Source: Limanda limanda (lineage: Eukaryota; Chordata; Actinopteri; Pleuronectiformes; Pleuronectidae). From it: 64,000 bases of DNA. The notes below the pieces were generated by a model that worked only from the letters and a program-made list of their open reading frames with translations, was not told the DNA's origin and did not search any database. This document shows, one piece after another, positions 14,248 through 26,099 of this stretch (the first letter of the stretch is position 1; every line of letters starts with the position of its first letter). The position numbers and the translations under genes are program-made. The DNA is taken from assembly GCF_963576545.1 (NCBI RefSeq), contig NC_083656.1, forward strand, positions 8,250,811 through 8,314,810, written 5' to 3'.

Positions 14248-15931
14248 GAATATACTCGTGATAATACCCACATTTTATCTGTGTTTGTTTATCAAGTACA
14301 AGTTCATCCTTGTTGTAATATCGTAGGAGGTGATATTATTGGAGGCGAAATACTCCTGCGAGACACTTCAGCCTTTTCTTCTTCTATTGCACCGAATTCC
14401 TGCAACTGTACCAAAGTCAGAACTATCCAAAAAATGTTTTCACAATACAAATAAATATAACCATGGTCCAGTTTGATCCAGACCAAGAACACCTCTTTTG
14501 GTCAGACAAACTTTTGGTCCATTTGCCCGAATTGTGATCAGATGCAACCTTTCACACCAGTTATTTTCTGAAAAGTGGACGTAATGAAGGTGTATTAATT
14601 GAAAAAGTTTAGCTAGTGGTGTTTTAGTTGGTCAGTGTGGCTTTTGAGAAATGATAAAGATTTGTCTTGTTCAGATGAATCTATACACCCACAATGCAAC
14701 ACAACGATCATTCCACATAATGCATATTTCATCAGTGCACCTACTTCAAAACTCGATACATTAACTGCGGCTGTTTGTTGTGTTGCATCTCCCTCTGTTT
14801 TCACAGCGCTGTTTTCTAGCTGTGGTTTTTATTCAGCAGAAGACAGCAGCCAATATTCCCCTTGGCCTTTTCACTACAGTAATACAAACCAGTCAATATT
14901 GGCAGGAGTATATTTTCCCACCCCAAGTTGCCATAGTATCAATACTTGAGGACGATAACAGGGGCCGTGGTAAATGAGTAGAGATGTGCAAAGAAAAACT
15001 AAACCTGAGACCTCTTTGTGGTGTGAAATTGGCCACCACAAAGGAATTAATGACGGATCCTTCCAGCATAATTGTCTAATTATGCCGGGCAGATGGGGCA
15101 CTGCTTTAACTAGGACACATTGTGCTACCTCTCTAGACTCTCCACAACAAAAGGCAAACCAGTGTGACAGCCTCTTCAGCAGTGAGTGGGAGGGAGAGTG
15201 AAAGGAAAAAAAAAATGGAGAGAGGAGAGGAGGAGGGGGGGGGGGGACTGGGTCTGTCACTGAGCCATTCCTCCACTCGATATGTTACCACAGAAACAAA
15301 TGTATGGTGTAAACACTGCGTGGATCACAGCTCCTTGGAGGTGAATCACTGCAGTGTAATGAGGTTGGTTTACATGCTGCTTCTCAGCTTCCCACCCAGG
15401 CAAACTCAATACTTAAACCCTCTAATTAAAGAGAATCGGCCACTCGATAATTGATCACATCGGTTGCCTCGGCATACGCCGTCACTGTGAGGCTTCACGC
15501 CACTGTTTATTAGAGCCGTCTGCCTGCTTTGTCTCCTGGGAAGGAAGAGAGGAGAGAAATGTTACAGGAGAGGAGGAGGAGGAGGCGGCAGGGATGATGC
15601 AAAGGTAAACATGTAGGGAAATTAAATCTCCCCACTTGAAAGCCGCTGTTAAAGTAGCGGTGGGACAAACGGGAGAATATCGCAATTTCACAGTTTTGGT
15701 CTCGAGGGTCTTTCAGGTACTTCAGCTGCACTTGTCACTATAAAATATTCCTGGCCTTTTGGAAGCATTACTTTCCCCATCAAAAAGTTGTTAAAGGGCC
15801 ATTAAACAATCCTCTATCTGGACACAACTAGAATTACAACAACACTGAAGTATCTCTGGGCTCCAATTGCACATACTTCATCTGAGCAGGTTTTAAATGT
15901 ACAGTATTTTACTTAGTCTTATTTGGGTTGT

Positions 15932-16114
15932 TAACTCCATCAAGGCGATAATGTTTTCACTGTTCGTTTGTATGTTACCAGGATTACGCAGGAACCACAT
16001 AATCAATTTTTTTTTAAACCTGGATGACTCGTGGGTTTATGAGCCTGGGAAGAACCCATTCATTTTTGGAGCTGATATATCTTTAACATTTGCGCAATAG
16101 GGCATTGGTGGTGG
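15932..16114 (+). repeat. Recurrent fish repeat, copy A (5' portion)
   Basis: Begins with TCCATCAAGGCGATAATG, then TTTTCACTGTTCGTTTGT and AGGATTACGCAGGAACC, and ends near CAATAGGGCATTGGTGG. The order of these blocks matches copies at 19603-19856 and 40036-40214. It is degraded, with no open frame. The family is common in teleost introns; I do not assign a class. Confidence 0.5.
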
Positions 16115-18024
16115 AATGTTAGAGTATGAAATATATATAAGAATAAAATATTTAGTAATTAAAATAGTTTGGAAAGAGAGCCGTTGTTTTGTAAAGTTTA
16201 ATCGGCTGTGCTGGTATAGATTAGCAGTTTGTTGTATTGTATCCTGTTGGAAAAAGGCAGAAGAGTATATTGATTTCTTATCTACTCACTGCCACAGCAG
16301 GAACAATGAAAGTCTATAGTACTGTGCCAAATGTACTTTGAAAGTGGAACAGAACATGTGGTGCAGATGGCAGCAGGATTTAAGGGGAAAAATGTGTTTT
16401 TAAAGTCTTGGAATTGAATATAGTTTTTAATTTTCAAAACCCACATGTTTAATAATCTTGGATTCTCCCTTTCCTTCCTTTTTATTGTTCCCTCCCACTG
16501 TAGCTCCTCCTTTGCACTTGTCTCCTGTGTCAGCTGCTTGTTATTGACCCGTGTTATCTTTACCAGCCCATCACTGGGTTGGACGCAGGCAGACAGGAAG
16601 TGACAGGCCTGCCTATTGAGCATCTTCGGCACCTCTGACTCATAGATTTCCTCTGACTCCCCGTGGCGCGGGGTAATTGCCGAGTTTCAGAAATTGATTC
16701 ATGGAAAGTAAATGTATCATCAAGGCCAAAGGGCTGAGGCAGGAAGAGGGAGTGGGTCAACAGAGATGGAGGAAGAAGAAGAAATCGAGAGGGTTTTAGG
16801 AACGTAACAGACGGTAGCATGTATTTGTGGTAAATGGGTCTGGAGTAATTACCCAGAGTGCACCTGCAGAGCAGACAGACCTGAGCAGGTGTGGTGGCGT
16901 CAGGGAAGATGTACGATTGAGCTCAGTTCCTCTGAAAGGTTATAGCTCCTTTCCTTTGCTTGACTTTAAAACACTGCGATCGCTGGAGCAACAACAGTAT
17001 CATGCTGCTTCACTGTACTGAAATCAGTTATTAGACGTTTACAATGACGTGAAATTACTCCTATTAAGAATTAACATTAAATATTTGTTCCATTAGTGAG
17101 TGTGTGTGTGCCATTATTACCTTGTCAGAAGGGCCACATGGGTAGAGAGAAGTGTGAGGAAATATGTGAAGCTATAATTAAGGCTCGTTCTTCAGAACGA
17201 CTTTCTGAGTGGAGCCACTATTATTAGATTTGTTCTATAAGTTACATCTCATTTGTATTTATGAGCCGTACAGCAACCTGAACCCGACCTCAGACAAATA
17301 ATTACAGTTTTCCCTGTCCTGATGTTTTTGCACAGAATCATCTGATCAGGCTGTCATGTCTGCACTGGCGGCGACCCATTTGGCACCTCACCAAAAGCGA
17401 AACGTATTATTACAAAGTGGGTGTAACTTCCTTATGCCAATCACAAAGTGCTGGTTTGGCATTTCTGAATTCCTGTGGCTGGCAGCTGTTAGCGATTTCT
17501 CTGACAACCTTTTTCTTAAAGTAGCCTGCTGGGGCTTTCCCATCATTAACAATTAGGAAAAATATTCTCCTCGCGTGCACACGTCGAGAAACCCGTGTAC
17601 ATAGTGATAACAAAAGGGTGCTTTGTGGATTTATTTATAATGTCCAACACTGTGTATTTTTAAATGAGGCTGACAGAATGTGAGAAATACTCAGAGTATA
17701 TAAGTATAAGGTGACACTGCCTATAAAAACACATAATTTAATTGAACTAACACCTTTCTGAAATGGTGTTAATAAAATAATCAACAACGAGAACTGTTTC
17801 TTTGCATAGTCGTCTATCTCCTGAAGTGTTGCCATCATTAAATACAATTTTTTAATAATAGTTTTTTTTAATAATACACACTTATCTGTGTATAGATCTT
17901 GAGAAAATAGCAATGTCTCTTATAAAAGATATGTTCAGTGAAAAGATGAAAACTATACAAAAATGACTGACCTCACTTATTCCTCCCTGCCACAGAACTC
18001 CATTATACAAACCAAAGCATTTCA

Positions 18025-18170
18025 AAGTGTCCTTGAGCAAGGCACTGAACCCCTGCCACATAATCACTGCATGAATGAGTGTGTCTGTGAATAGGTGGAT
18101 GACACATACATTGTAAAGAGCTCTGAGTGGTCGATGGACTAGAAAAGCTCTTTACAAATGGATTTACCAT
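18025..18170 (+). repeat. Degraded fish retroposon-like repeat
   Basis: Contains GTGTCCTTGAGCAAGGCACT, then ATGAATGAGTGTGTCTGTGA, TGTAAAGAGCTCTGAGTGG and AGAAAAGCTCTTTACAAATG, in the order seen in a very abundant teleost repeat. The copy is diverged and lacks clear target duplications. Confidence 0.6.
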
Positions 18171-18561
18171 GAACACGGGCACTGTGGTTAATTTTCACAT
18201 TCACTTGCTGCAGTTAATAGTCACTGTAAAAACACAGCGTGCATTGATTTGCTGCTTAAAGTAATATGGTCTAAAACTATCTCCTCGTTTATAAGACTGT
18301 ATATCTTCATTAGGGACCAATGGGACTGGGCTGCGATGACAGTATGAAAAACATAGACTCATCCCTTAAGAAGTCCATTAATACGTCGCTGGATGTTCAC
18401 CAGACACTGATTACTTGTTCCCTGGCTCGTCGCCCAACTTCTCACCAAACGTCTTTGTAATCCCTAACAAGACTTTTCTGATATCCTGCTAACTTGCACA
18501 GATTTAGAACAACAAACTGCACAAAGAGCGAAGCCTCCCCCGTCCCAGAAGTTTAACAAAA

Positions 18562-18959
18562 GGTTTGCATGTGTATTTTTTTTTTTTTTTAACAATATAT
18601 TTATTGAGTTTTACATATAAGAAACATACATTCAAACATTTATAAACATACAAACGTTTATGAACACCCCCAACCCACAATCAAACACTCAGGGTAAAGA
18701 AAAGGAGGCAGATATTGAATAACTTAAATAAGATTAAATAAAATAATTAAAAAAAATACATATATACAAATATAAGAATAAAGTGAGGTGAATAAAGACA
18801 TAATTATACAAATACAAATAAATAAAATAAAATTCCAATCAATCAAATCAACAGCCTAGATAAAATAACGTTCTCTTATTCATAATATTAGTTAGTTACA
18901 ATTAATATTCATCCTATTAGGTGCTGCTATTTTATTCTGTTTGGTTTGCATGTGTATTT
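18562..18959 (-). mobile_element. 5'-truncated non-LTR retrotransposon insertion (element 18579-18942)
   Basis: A 17-bp direct repeat, GGTTTGCATGTGTATTT, occurs at 18562-18578 and 18943-18959 and brackets about 364 bp of A-rich sequence. Immediately inside the left copy is a T run (to 18590). Read on the minus strand this is a poly-A tail preceded by CTCAATAAATATATTG, which contains an AATAAA signal. Poly-A tail plus long target duplication is the hallmark of LINE-machinery insertion. The body has no coding frame, so this is a 3' fragment of a LINE or a passenger; the family is not identified. The exact 17-bp duplication suggests a fairly recent event. Confidence 0.8.
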
Positions 18960-19602
18960 ATTCAATATTTGACTTGTTGTGTTTTATTTTTCTTCTGTAT
19001 TGGATTCATCGGTTTCAGGTTTTCTGGTTATCAAGTAAAGAAGTTTTTGTCAGATGTGTTGTTCTGTCTCTCTGAAGGCAGCTGTGTTGCATTTCCCCTT
19101 GAAACAGGCTAGCACGTCTGGCATCACCCTGTGACATTATAGCACTGAGGCGGCGCTCATACCGGGGGTGGGGGGGAAAGCCCTGGTTTTTAAACGGCAC
19201 AGGAGGGGTGTGTTGTTTCATATACCAGTGAGGCAATAAAAATCTGATCCGGGAAGTCCAGTCGGAGGAACGCAGCTATGTGTTCCAAGGCCGGGACGCA
19301 GCACAGAGGTTTTAAAAAGTCTGGGAGGTCAGCGTTGGCAGCAACAGTTTTATATTTCATCTGGACAAACGAACGGTAAACAGCAGAAAAACATTCATGT
19401 TACAAAATCATGCACGTGATTGGTCAGTGCCTTTGCCAGATGATACAGACTCCGATAAAACTTTTTCATCAGCTCACTTCCCATCTCCAATGGAATGAGA
19501 ATGGCTAGATTCTCTCATGCAGTGATAATGCCAGGGTGAATGTGGCCTAACACAATATAAATGTTACTTAGATTGTCAGCCATTACTCTAACTACCCCCC
19601 AC

Positions 19603-19856
19603 TATCAAGGTGTTTTATTGTTAGTTGGTTTGTTTGATTTTCAGCAAAAACTACACAATGGATGTCCACGAAACTTCTCAGAAGTATGGGACATGGCACA
19701 AGAAAGAACAGATTCCTCAACATTGTGAGATAGGGCGAGAATTTCCGAGTGAATACGGCCTGGATTTTAATGAAAAATAATCTAAGTGTGCTACTTGGCT
19801 TGATTGAATTTAATGGGACTCCAGGGCCTTGGCAGAAGTAAACGCTCCACTGAGTG
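19603..19856 (+). repeat. Recurrent fish repeat, copy B
   Basis: Carries GCAAAAACTACACAATGGA, ACGAAACTTCTCAGAAG, GGGACATGGCACAAGAAAG, ATTGTGAGATAGGGCGAG and, at its end, TTGAATTTAATGGGACTCC with GGGCCTTGGCAGAAGTAAAC. The end block aligns by eye with copy C (TTGAATTTAAGGACTGTTG, GGGCTTTGGCTGAGG), and the middle AGGGC block aligns with copy A. Confidence 0.55.
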
Positions 19857-21636
19857 TGATTGTTTTTCCACCTGTGACTGTTTGTTTCTTTGTCAGTCAG
19901 ATGATGCAGAAAGCCCTAAACTAGTTTGCAACAAACTAGGTGAACGAATTTCTTTATCATCACTAAAATGTCAATCTGAATGTAAAAAAGACATATTCAC
20001 GGTGCTGACATTTATGAGTTTGTGTAATTTGGTGCAGATTATCAGACTGTTTCCTTGTATTTTCCTATTCTCAGAACTTGACAGACGTGTGGAGGATTGT
20101 TTAGCTTCGGTGGAAGTTTATATAAACAGTTGGTTTATGCTGAAGTGCCATAAGAACAGCCCAGCCTGTTAGCAGCTTGTTAGCCTCCTGCGTATATCGT
20201 GTTTCTGCAGAGGCTACAAAGTGAAGATACGTTTATTGAACTTGGTATCCGTCTGCACTCATTGTTTTCATTTCAAGGGTGTGAGCGGGACACACACACA
20301 CACACTTCCCCCTGGCTCCGAGCAGATACTCTGCGCTGGTTTCTGCCACGGTGACCTTGGTTCTTCTCTAAAAGCCGTCTGTCAGTGCAAATTCTTACAG
20401 GCACACTGGGCTGTAGTGTTGAGACCTCTTTGAATCCGCGCTGCCAAAGCCAACAGGGCACGAGGTGCAGGTGCTGCACTGGAATTGGTTTGCTTTTTTG
20501 CTTAAAAAGTAAAGTGTGCTTCACACAGACCGGCTCTCTCCAAACAGCCTCAGTAACCAGACTCAGCTCCCTGTGCCCTGCTTTGGGTTTATGGTTTCAC
20601 TGGAATCAAAGCGTGTTTACACTGTGTGAAGTAAATATATGAATTTGATTCTCATGCTATTTGGGTTACGAAAACTGCTCAGACAGTGATATGTGGCCGT
20701 TCCAGTAAAAATGCAGTGTGGGTTGGGAGTAAGGTGAATCAGTTTTTTGGCACACGCTCAGTTTTTAAAGATTATTATGAGACCGTGATTTCAAGAAGAA
20801 AATAGACCCAAAGAGATCGAATTCAGTTTTTTGGCAGAAGAAAAACCCTGTTGGCACACACAACTATATCTAAATAGAAATCACATTTTTCACTCGAGTT
20901 AGATTTAACTGGAGTGCATTGTCCTCCTCTCTGGCTCAGAAACTTTACTGTCTAGAAATGTGAAAGTCGCAGCCACAGTGTTTCACTATATTAACATTAT
21001 TGGCGCGTGGGGTGTTATATCTGGCAAGGAGAATCCATTTTAAAAGAATTTGGAAATACTGTGTATGTAGAGAGCATCTGACACAGGCCTCAGTTTCTTC
21101 TCTTGATCTGCAAAGCGTTAAATAGGTCAGTAATATTTCCCATCTCTTCTCTGCACGGGTTTGTAAAACGCACAGGATACAGGACCAAATCGTTAACATG
21201 GATGAAATCCAGAGCATTAATGGTAACCAGGCAGAGTCGAATGACATTGTTATTGCAGCCGTTCCCCGAGAAAGTGAGGGGAGCCGAAAATTTATATTTG
21301 ATTTATTGCCGGGTTCGGATTTATGTCCCAACTCTCAATAGGAAAGTAAGTGATCTACGCCCGGGTTCTCAGCAGAGAGGGCCCCACAGCATCTGGCGCT
21401 GGAAACATCTCCGCATCAGAAGGAGTTCCTTCGCGTTTCTCTCTGCGCTGCTTAACCACCAAGAATTTACACCTGTAGGGGATCTAGTGTTACTCTGTTT
21501 ATTGGACCGCGTTCAAGTCTGAGCCTTGAGAAATGATCAGATGAGCCAAAGAAGCTTCTCTCTGTGGGAACGCGTCGAGCAACAGGTTACCAGACGCACT
21601 TTGTTTTTGTTGTGCTTTACCCTGATAGCCTCCAAT

Positions 21637-21890
21637 CGCGTCTGTGCTGCTCATGATCGCAATTAGGAAGCTAAGTTATTATTTAGCCTGGTTTATTATG
21701 CGCTTAATGGTATTTGATAACTTAAGTGTTCGCTCGGTGTTGCAGCAGTATGGCGCGGGTATAAAGAGCTTTGATTTGCTCGGCTCAAGTGCTGTTATTT
21801 ATTGGGATTTCTTTCTCCAACAGCACATTGACGAGAGCAGAAATATACTGCTGGCTGTCAGCGTGAGTGTGCTGCCGAAACCTTGAAACA
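21637..21890. other. Candidate conserved non-coding element
   Basis: Low-repeat segment with CGCAATTAGGAAGC, TTATTATTTAGCC, GCGCTTAATGGTATTTG and TGTTATTTATTGGG, suggesting homeodomain and forkhead-type sites. It contains an open frame of 80 codons (21644-21886) that resembles no protein I know and lacks splice support. The conserved-element call is from texture only. Confidence 0.22.
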
Positions 21891-23961
21891 TCGTATCTGC
21901 ACATTTTTATCTGCTCCGAGTGATGATACGAATACCATTCTTTATGGTTTGGTAATAACCGCCTTATTTTTCATAGGGATGTAGAGCATTATTTATCACT
22001 GGCAGTGTTCATGGGGATTAATGATGCATAACTCTGTCAGAGTTGCCTGGCATACAGCACCAGCCCAAGAAATCTGGAAGGTTATCAGAGCAATAAATCC
22101 CAAGTTTTTTTTTTCCTCTCGCCCGTTGTTTGTCACGATGCACTGCAGCAGCCAGCCGCGATGACGGCTCCAGCTTGTTCTCCTCCTCTCTCCCTCGCTC
22201 CGTAAGCTGCCTGAAAAATAACACGACTTGTTTAAGCTGCCAGTTGATAAGGTGGAATTTGATCGCACAACCTCCAAAGTTCAAAGCGGGCAACTGTTCT
22301 TAAATCTTCTCCTTATTACGTGGACTCTTGTCTGCTTCCAGCTGGATGATGGGGCGCGGATAAGGAGCTCCACCTCCGAGGCTCGCTCCTGGCAACGAGA
22401 ACACCAGCACAGTGTGTTCACTCTTGCATTTTAACTGTTTTGTCAATTGCCGTCATCCAATTCTGTTATGTCTATAAACTGGAAATTAAATTAGGTGTGC
22501 AGACGGTTACACAGGTTAAATCTATATCCGCCCAAGAGCAGCAGCAGTATTTTCTTTCATCATGGCTTATTTTCCCTGTTTAATTTATTGAATAAATTGG
22601 CCCTTAACTCGCCGAGCAGGAGGAAGCCATCCATGCATTGTCCCTGATCCGGGCAAGAGAGGAAGATTCAGTCTATTAGTGCAATGATAGGGCCTTTACT
22701 GCGGCAAGTTGGCTGATTGAATGGCATCCTGCTCAAGGTCAGGCCGGAGCTAAGAGCTATTTTCTGCTTACCTGTGCAGCCGGCCGGTCACGGAATCAGC
22801 CACAAACTGCCTTTACAACAGCGAGGACGCTCATCACCGATATATTTCCAGCTGGTAACATTAAGAGGAACCTCTTTGCCTGCAGAACAGGACACAAAGG
22901 CATGAGTAATATGATAAGCAGGAACTCACCACCGTGCGTACAGACATTAGGAATGTTGTTTTTTTCGATCTGCGCCCAGGGGTCGAATCATATCCTCCCA
23001 TTGTGTCCCTGTCACAGTAAAACCAGTGTGTAACATGTGTGGACCGGTTTGCAGCCAACGTGCAGACAAGGGTCAGAGGTCAAGCTGGGAGCACAGCTGT
23101 TTCATCTGCGGGTGCTAGCCCAGTTTTCACGAAAAACATAAGCATTTGGCTGCGATAATGCGGCATGACTGAATTTGTGGCAGTCGTGTTTTTAAGCTGC
23201 TTATATCCAGGGACCTACTTTGTACACGTCCAAATTACTGTTAGACAATATAGAAATGTGTCAGTGATCCGACGATGGATACGGGAGATTAGGATTAATA
23301 ATGTCTGGGGTGGATGGTTTGTTTTTGTTGAATGATCCTGATCATCATTTCATTGTTGGTAAATTATGACACTAAACAGTCAAGAAGCTCATCAGAACCC
23401 ACTCTGATGTGGTGCCATCAAACAGAAGCTCAAGACCTACATCTCTTAAGGGAATAGAATAAAATGCTTGCATACTTCAATGCTGCTTTCCCCTCTAACT
23501 TTATAATATTGTATTTTAAAATGAAATGTAGAAAGCCTGTTAAATATTTGAAGACCAATGTCGTCTGTATGAATATGAGAATGAAAGAACAAGTAAATGT
23601 TTTGGACAATCTGAAGTGGTACATAGCTGTTAATATTGAGGTGATAGAATATACAGTCATTGTTGATTTTCAATCATGAATACTGACGTCTGTAAATACA
23701 CACTTAAATATATTTCCCATATTAAAACACTCATTCTTGCCAGAAGTGCCTTTTGAGTACTTAATGCTTCATGTACTAATTTCTAGATTTTTTTCCCAGC
23801 AGTTCATGTTTTGAAATGAATTTTCCGCCCTGCCACATTGAATCGAGCCGAGCCTGACCGGTGCTAAGCCCGCAACCGGGGCTGTCATTTGGCATATGTA
23901 TAAAAAAAAGAAAGAAAAATTATCCTCGGTAACACGGATCACCCGTGTTGTCACCGCATCT

Positions 23962-24003
23962 GGGAGGAGGAGGAGGGAGGGAGGGAGGGAGGGAGGGGGG
24001 GGG
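23962..24003. repeat. GGGA/GGA purine tract
   Basis: GGA units pass into six GGGA units and a run of G. It is followed within 500 bp by several C runs (24141-24152, 24302-24318, 24488-24498), making 23.96-24.5 kb a strongly strand-asymmetric G/C-tract zone with quadruplex potential. Confidence 0.85.
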
Positions 24004-24566
24004 CGGGCGCTGCCACATGCAAGAGATCAAAGCACCGTGGAAATCCAGCATACTGTGTACAGGAGAGTTGTGTGAGAGTGGGGGGGGGGAGGCGCTGGGG
24101 TCAGAACCGGTTCACCTGTGCAGGGGCCTTGCACAGCTGCACCCCCCCCCCCCACCCACCCACCAGCTGGAGCCCACCACAGACCACAGATAGGATTAGA
24201 GGCTTTAGCTGCAAAGGTCCCTCATCATCTCTCCGCCTGGACCTTGTACGGCAACACAACCCCCCCCGCAAACACAAACACCACTTTATGATCACTTAAT
24301 AACACCCCCCCCCCCCCCGCCCCCGCCCCCGGTCCGTGCACACGCCCCCACCCTCAGTATATCAGCTCGTGTGCTTTTATAGCCGCCATTGTCTCTGCGG
24401 ATAAATAGGACAGCTCAGCAGTCTGGGACTCCCAGCCCCATGAATCTGGTGTGGAGGCATTTTCTCTCCTCCGCCTCAGTCGCCCCACCCCCCCCCCCAG
24501 ATAGGTATCACTGCACAGCCCGCCATTGTGAAGCCGCCCCACGGCGTCTGTATCCGAGTTTAGCCC

Positions 24567-25078
24567 CTCACGCCTGCCAGGTAAACCCATAGATATATAT
24601 AAAGACTAGATGTCTCGTCTGCGTTGCCGGCCAACGGAGCCGGACGTCACCACAAGGCGGCCATCTTGCTACATGCAGCCCGCCCACCCATAACATTGTG
24701 TTGTAGTGGTACGTCTTTTTTAAATAACCATAACTTGCTAAATTTTCAGCCCATTTTGAAACGGTCTGGTTTGTTATAAACGTCAGAGATGTAGTTATGA
24801 CACTGCATAAATTATTTAATTTTTTAGAAAATAACAATTATTCATAAGTATGCAGTGTCATATCTACATCTCTGACGTTTATAACAAACCAAACTGTTTA
24901 AAAATCGGTTAAAAATTGAACAAGTTATGGTTATTTAAAAAGTACGTACCACTACAACAGAATGTTAGGGGTGGGCTGCTGCCTGTAGCAAGATGGCCGC
25001 CATGTGCGGACGTTCGGCTCCGTTGGCCGAGACATCTAGCCTTATATATATCTATGCTCACGCCTGCCAGGTAAACCC
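24567..25078. mobile_element. Fold-back MITE copy 1 (element 24588-25056) with flanking duplication
   Basis: The element opens CATAGATATATATAAAGAC and closes with the near inverse TTATATATATCTATG. Nearly the whole 469 bp is an inverted repeat: the left arm GTTTGTTATAAACGTCAGAG at about 24771-24790 pairs with its inverse near 24870-24888 around a short AT loop, and outer arms carry GGCGGCCATCTTG and CAAGATGGCCGCC. It has no coding frame. The direct repeat flanking it is 21 bp (24567-24587 and 25057-25077; 22 bp if the shared C is counted). This is longer than usual for DNA transposons and differs from the 8 bp at copy 2. Probably a non-autonomous DNA element; superfamily not assigned. Confidence 0.85.
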
Positions 25079-25396
25079 GTCGGCCATCTTTGCTGCCGCC
25101 ACCGGGGAGTTTGGCTCCTGACTGACTGAAACAACATCGCCTTGTTTATCCTGTAAATAATTCAACCCCTCCTAGGCAACAGGATCCAAAATCAAGGTTG
25201 TGTGTTTAACAAGGGATGTGAAGAATGAAGAAGATCCCCTCACCCCCCCCCCACTCGCACAAAAAACATATCAAATCAGGTGTTTCCTCTTTAGATAAAC
25301 GTGGCGTCCGGAGACAGCGACACTTCCCTGATTCCTATGCAGCGCGAAGATGCTGCAGTGAGATGTGTGAGGAGTTGTGTTTGTTGGTTGGGGGGG

Positions 25397-25612
<216 letters not shown>

Positions 25613-25963
25613 CTGTTTTATTTTGTGTGCTCACTGAACTTGCCCCTCTGATAGCTCTCTGAAGACGGTGCAGAGATACTGTCGGGGACACTCTTGTCGT
25701 GTTTAACATCAGAACCTATGGAGTGTGTCAGCGCTTCATCAGGTTCGGAGCTGTCGCCTCCCCGCCCCGTCCGTGACACACACATGTGTACGTGGACACG
25801 CGGGCTGCCTTCGTTTGTGTTGTGTTGTCTAACATCACTCCCCTGGGGGGGGGGTGTACTCGTGTCTAGTGTAGACAGACTGTTTATTTCCCCTTCACCT
25901 GAAGCATCCACTCTGTTCAGTTTTTTGTATTGTTTGTTTATCAGATTTCATGTGGTTGGAACC

Positions 25964-26040
25964 AGGTACAGTCCATAAGTATTTGGACAGTGACACATTT
26001 CCTGTGTATATTAGTTTTTATTTCAAGCAAGAACTGAAAT
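25964..26040. repeat. Terminal-repeat-like fragment of a fish DNA transposon
   Basis: GGTACAGTCCATAAGTATT followed by TGGACAGTGACACATTT is a phrase I recognise from the ends of a common fish DNA element. The matching opposite end is not visible within the next 700 bp, where an unrelated hAT remnant begins, so this is a one-ended fragment. Class unassigned. Confidence 0.4.
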
Positions 26041-26099
26041 ATCAAAAAGGTTTTTACACTTGCCTGAAGTAAAAGAAAGGTAAACGTGATCTGTAGCCT

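Noticed and set aside
21103..21522. 139-codon frame in unique DNA
   Set aside because: No recognised motif, no good start context or flanking splice sites; length is within chance expectation for 64 kb.
24588..25056. Palindromic repeats as a CRISPR array or replication origin
   Set aside because: Vertebrate exons surround the element, there is one palindrome rather than regularly spaced repeats, and a second dispersed copy exists; a MITE explains it.
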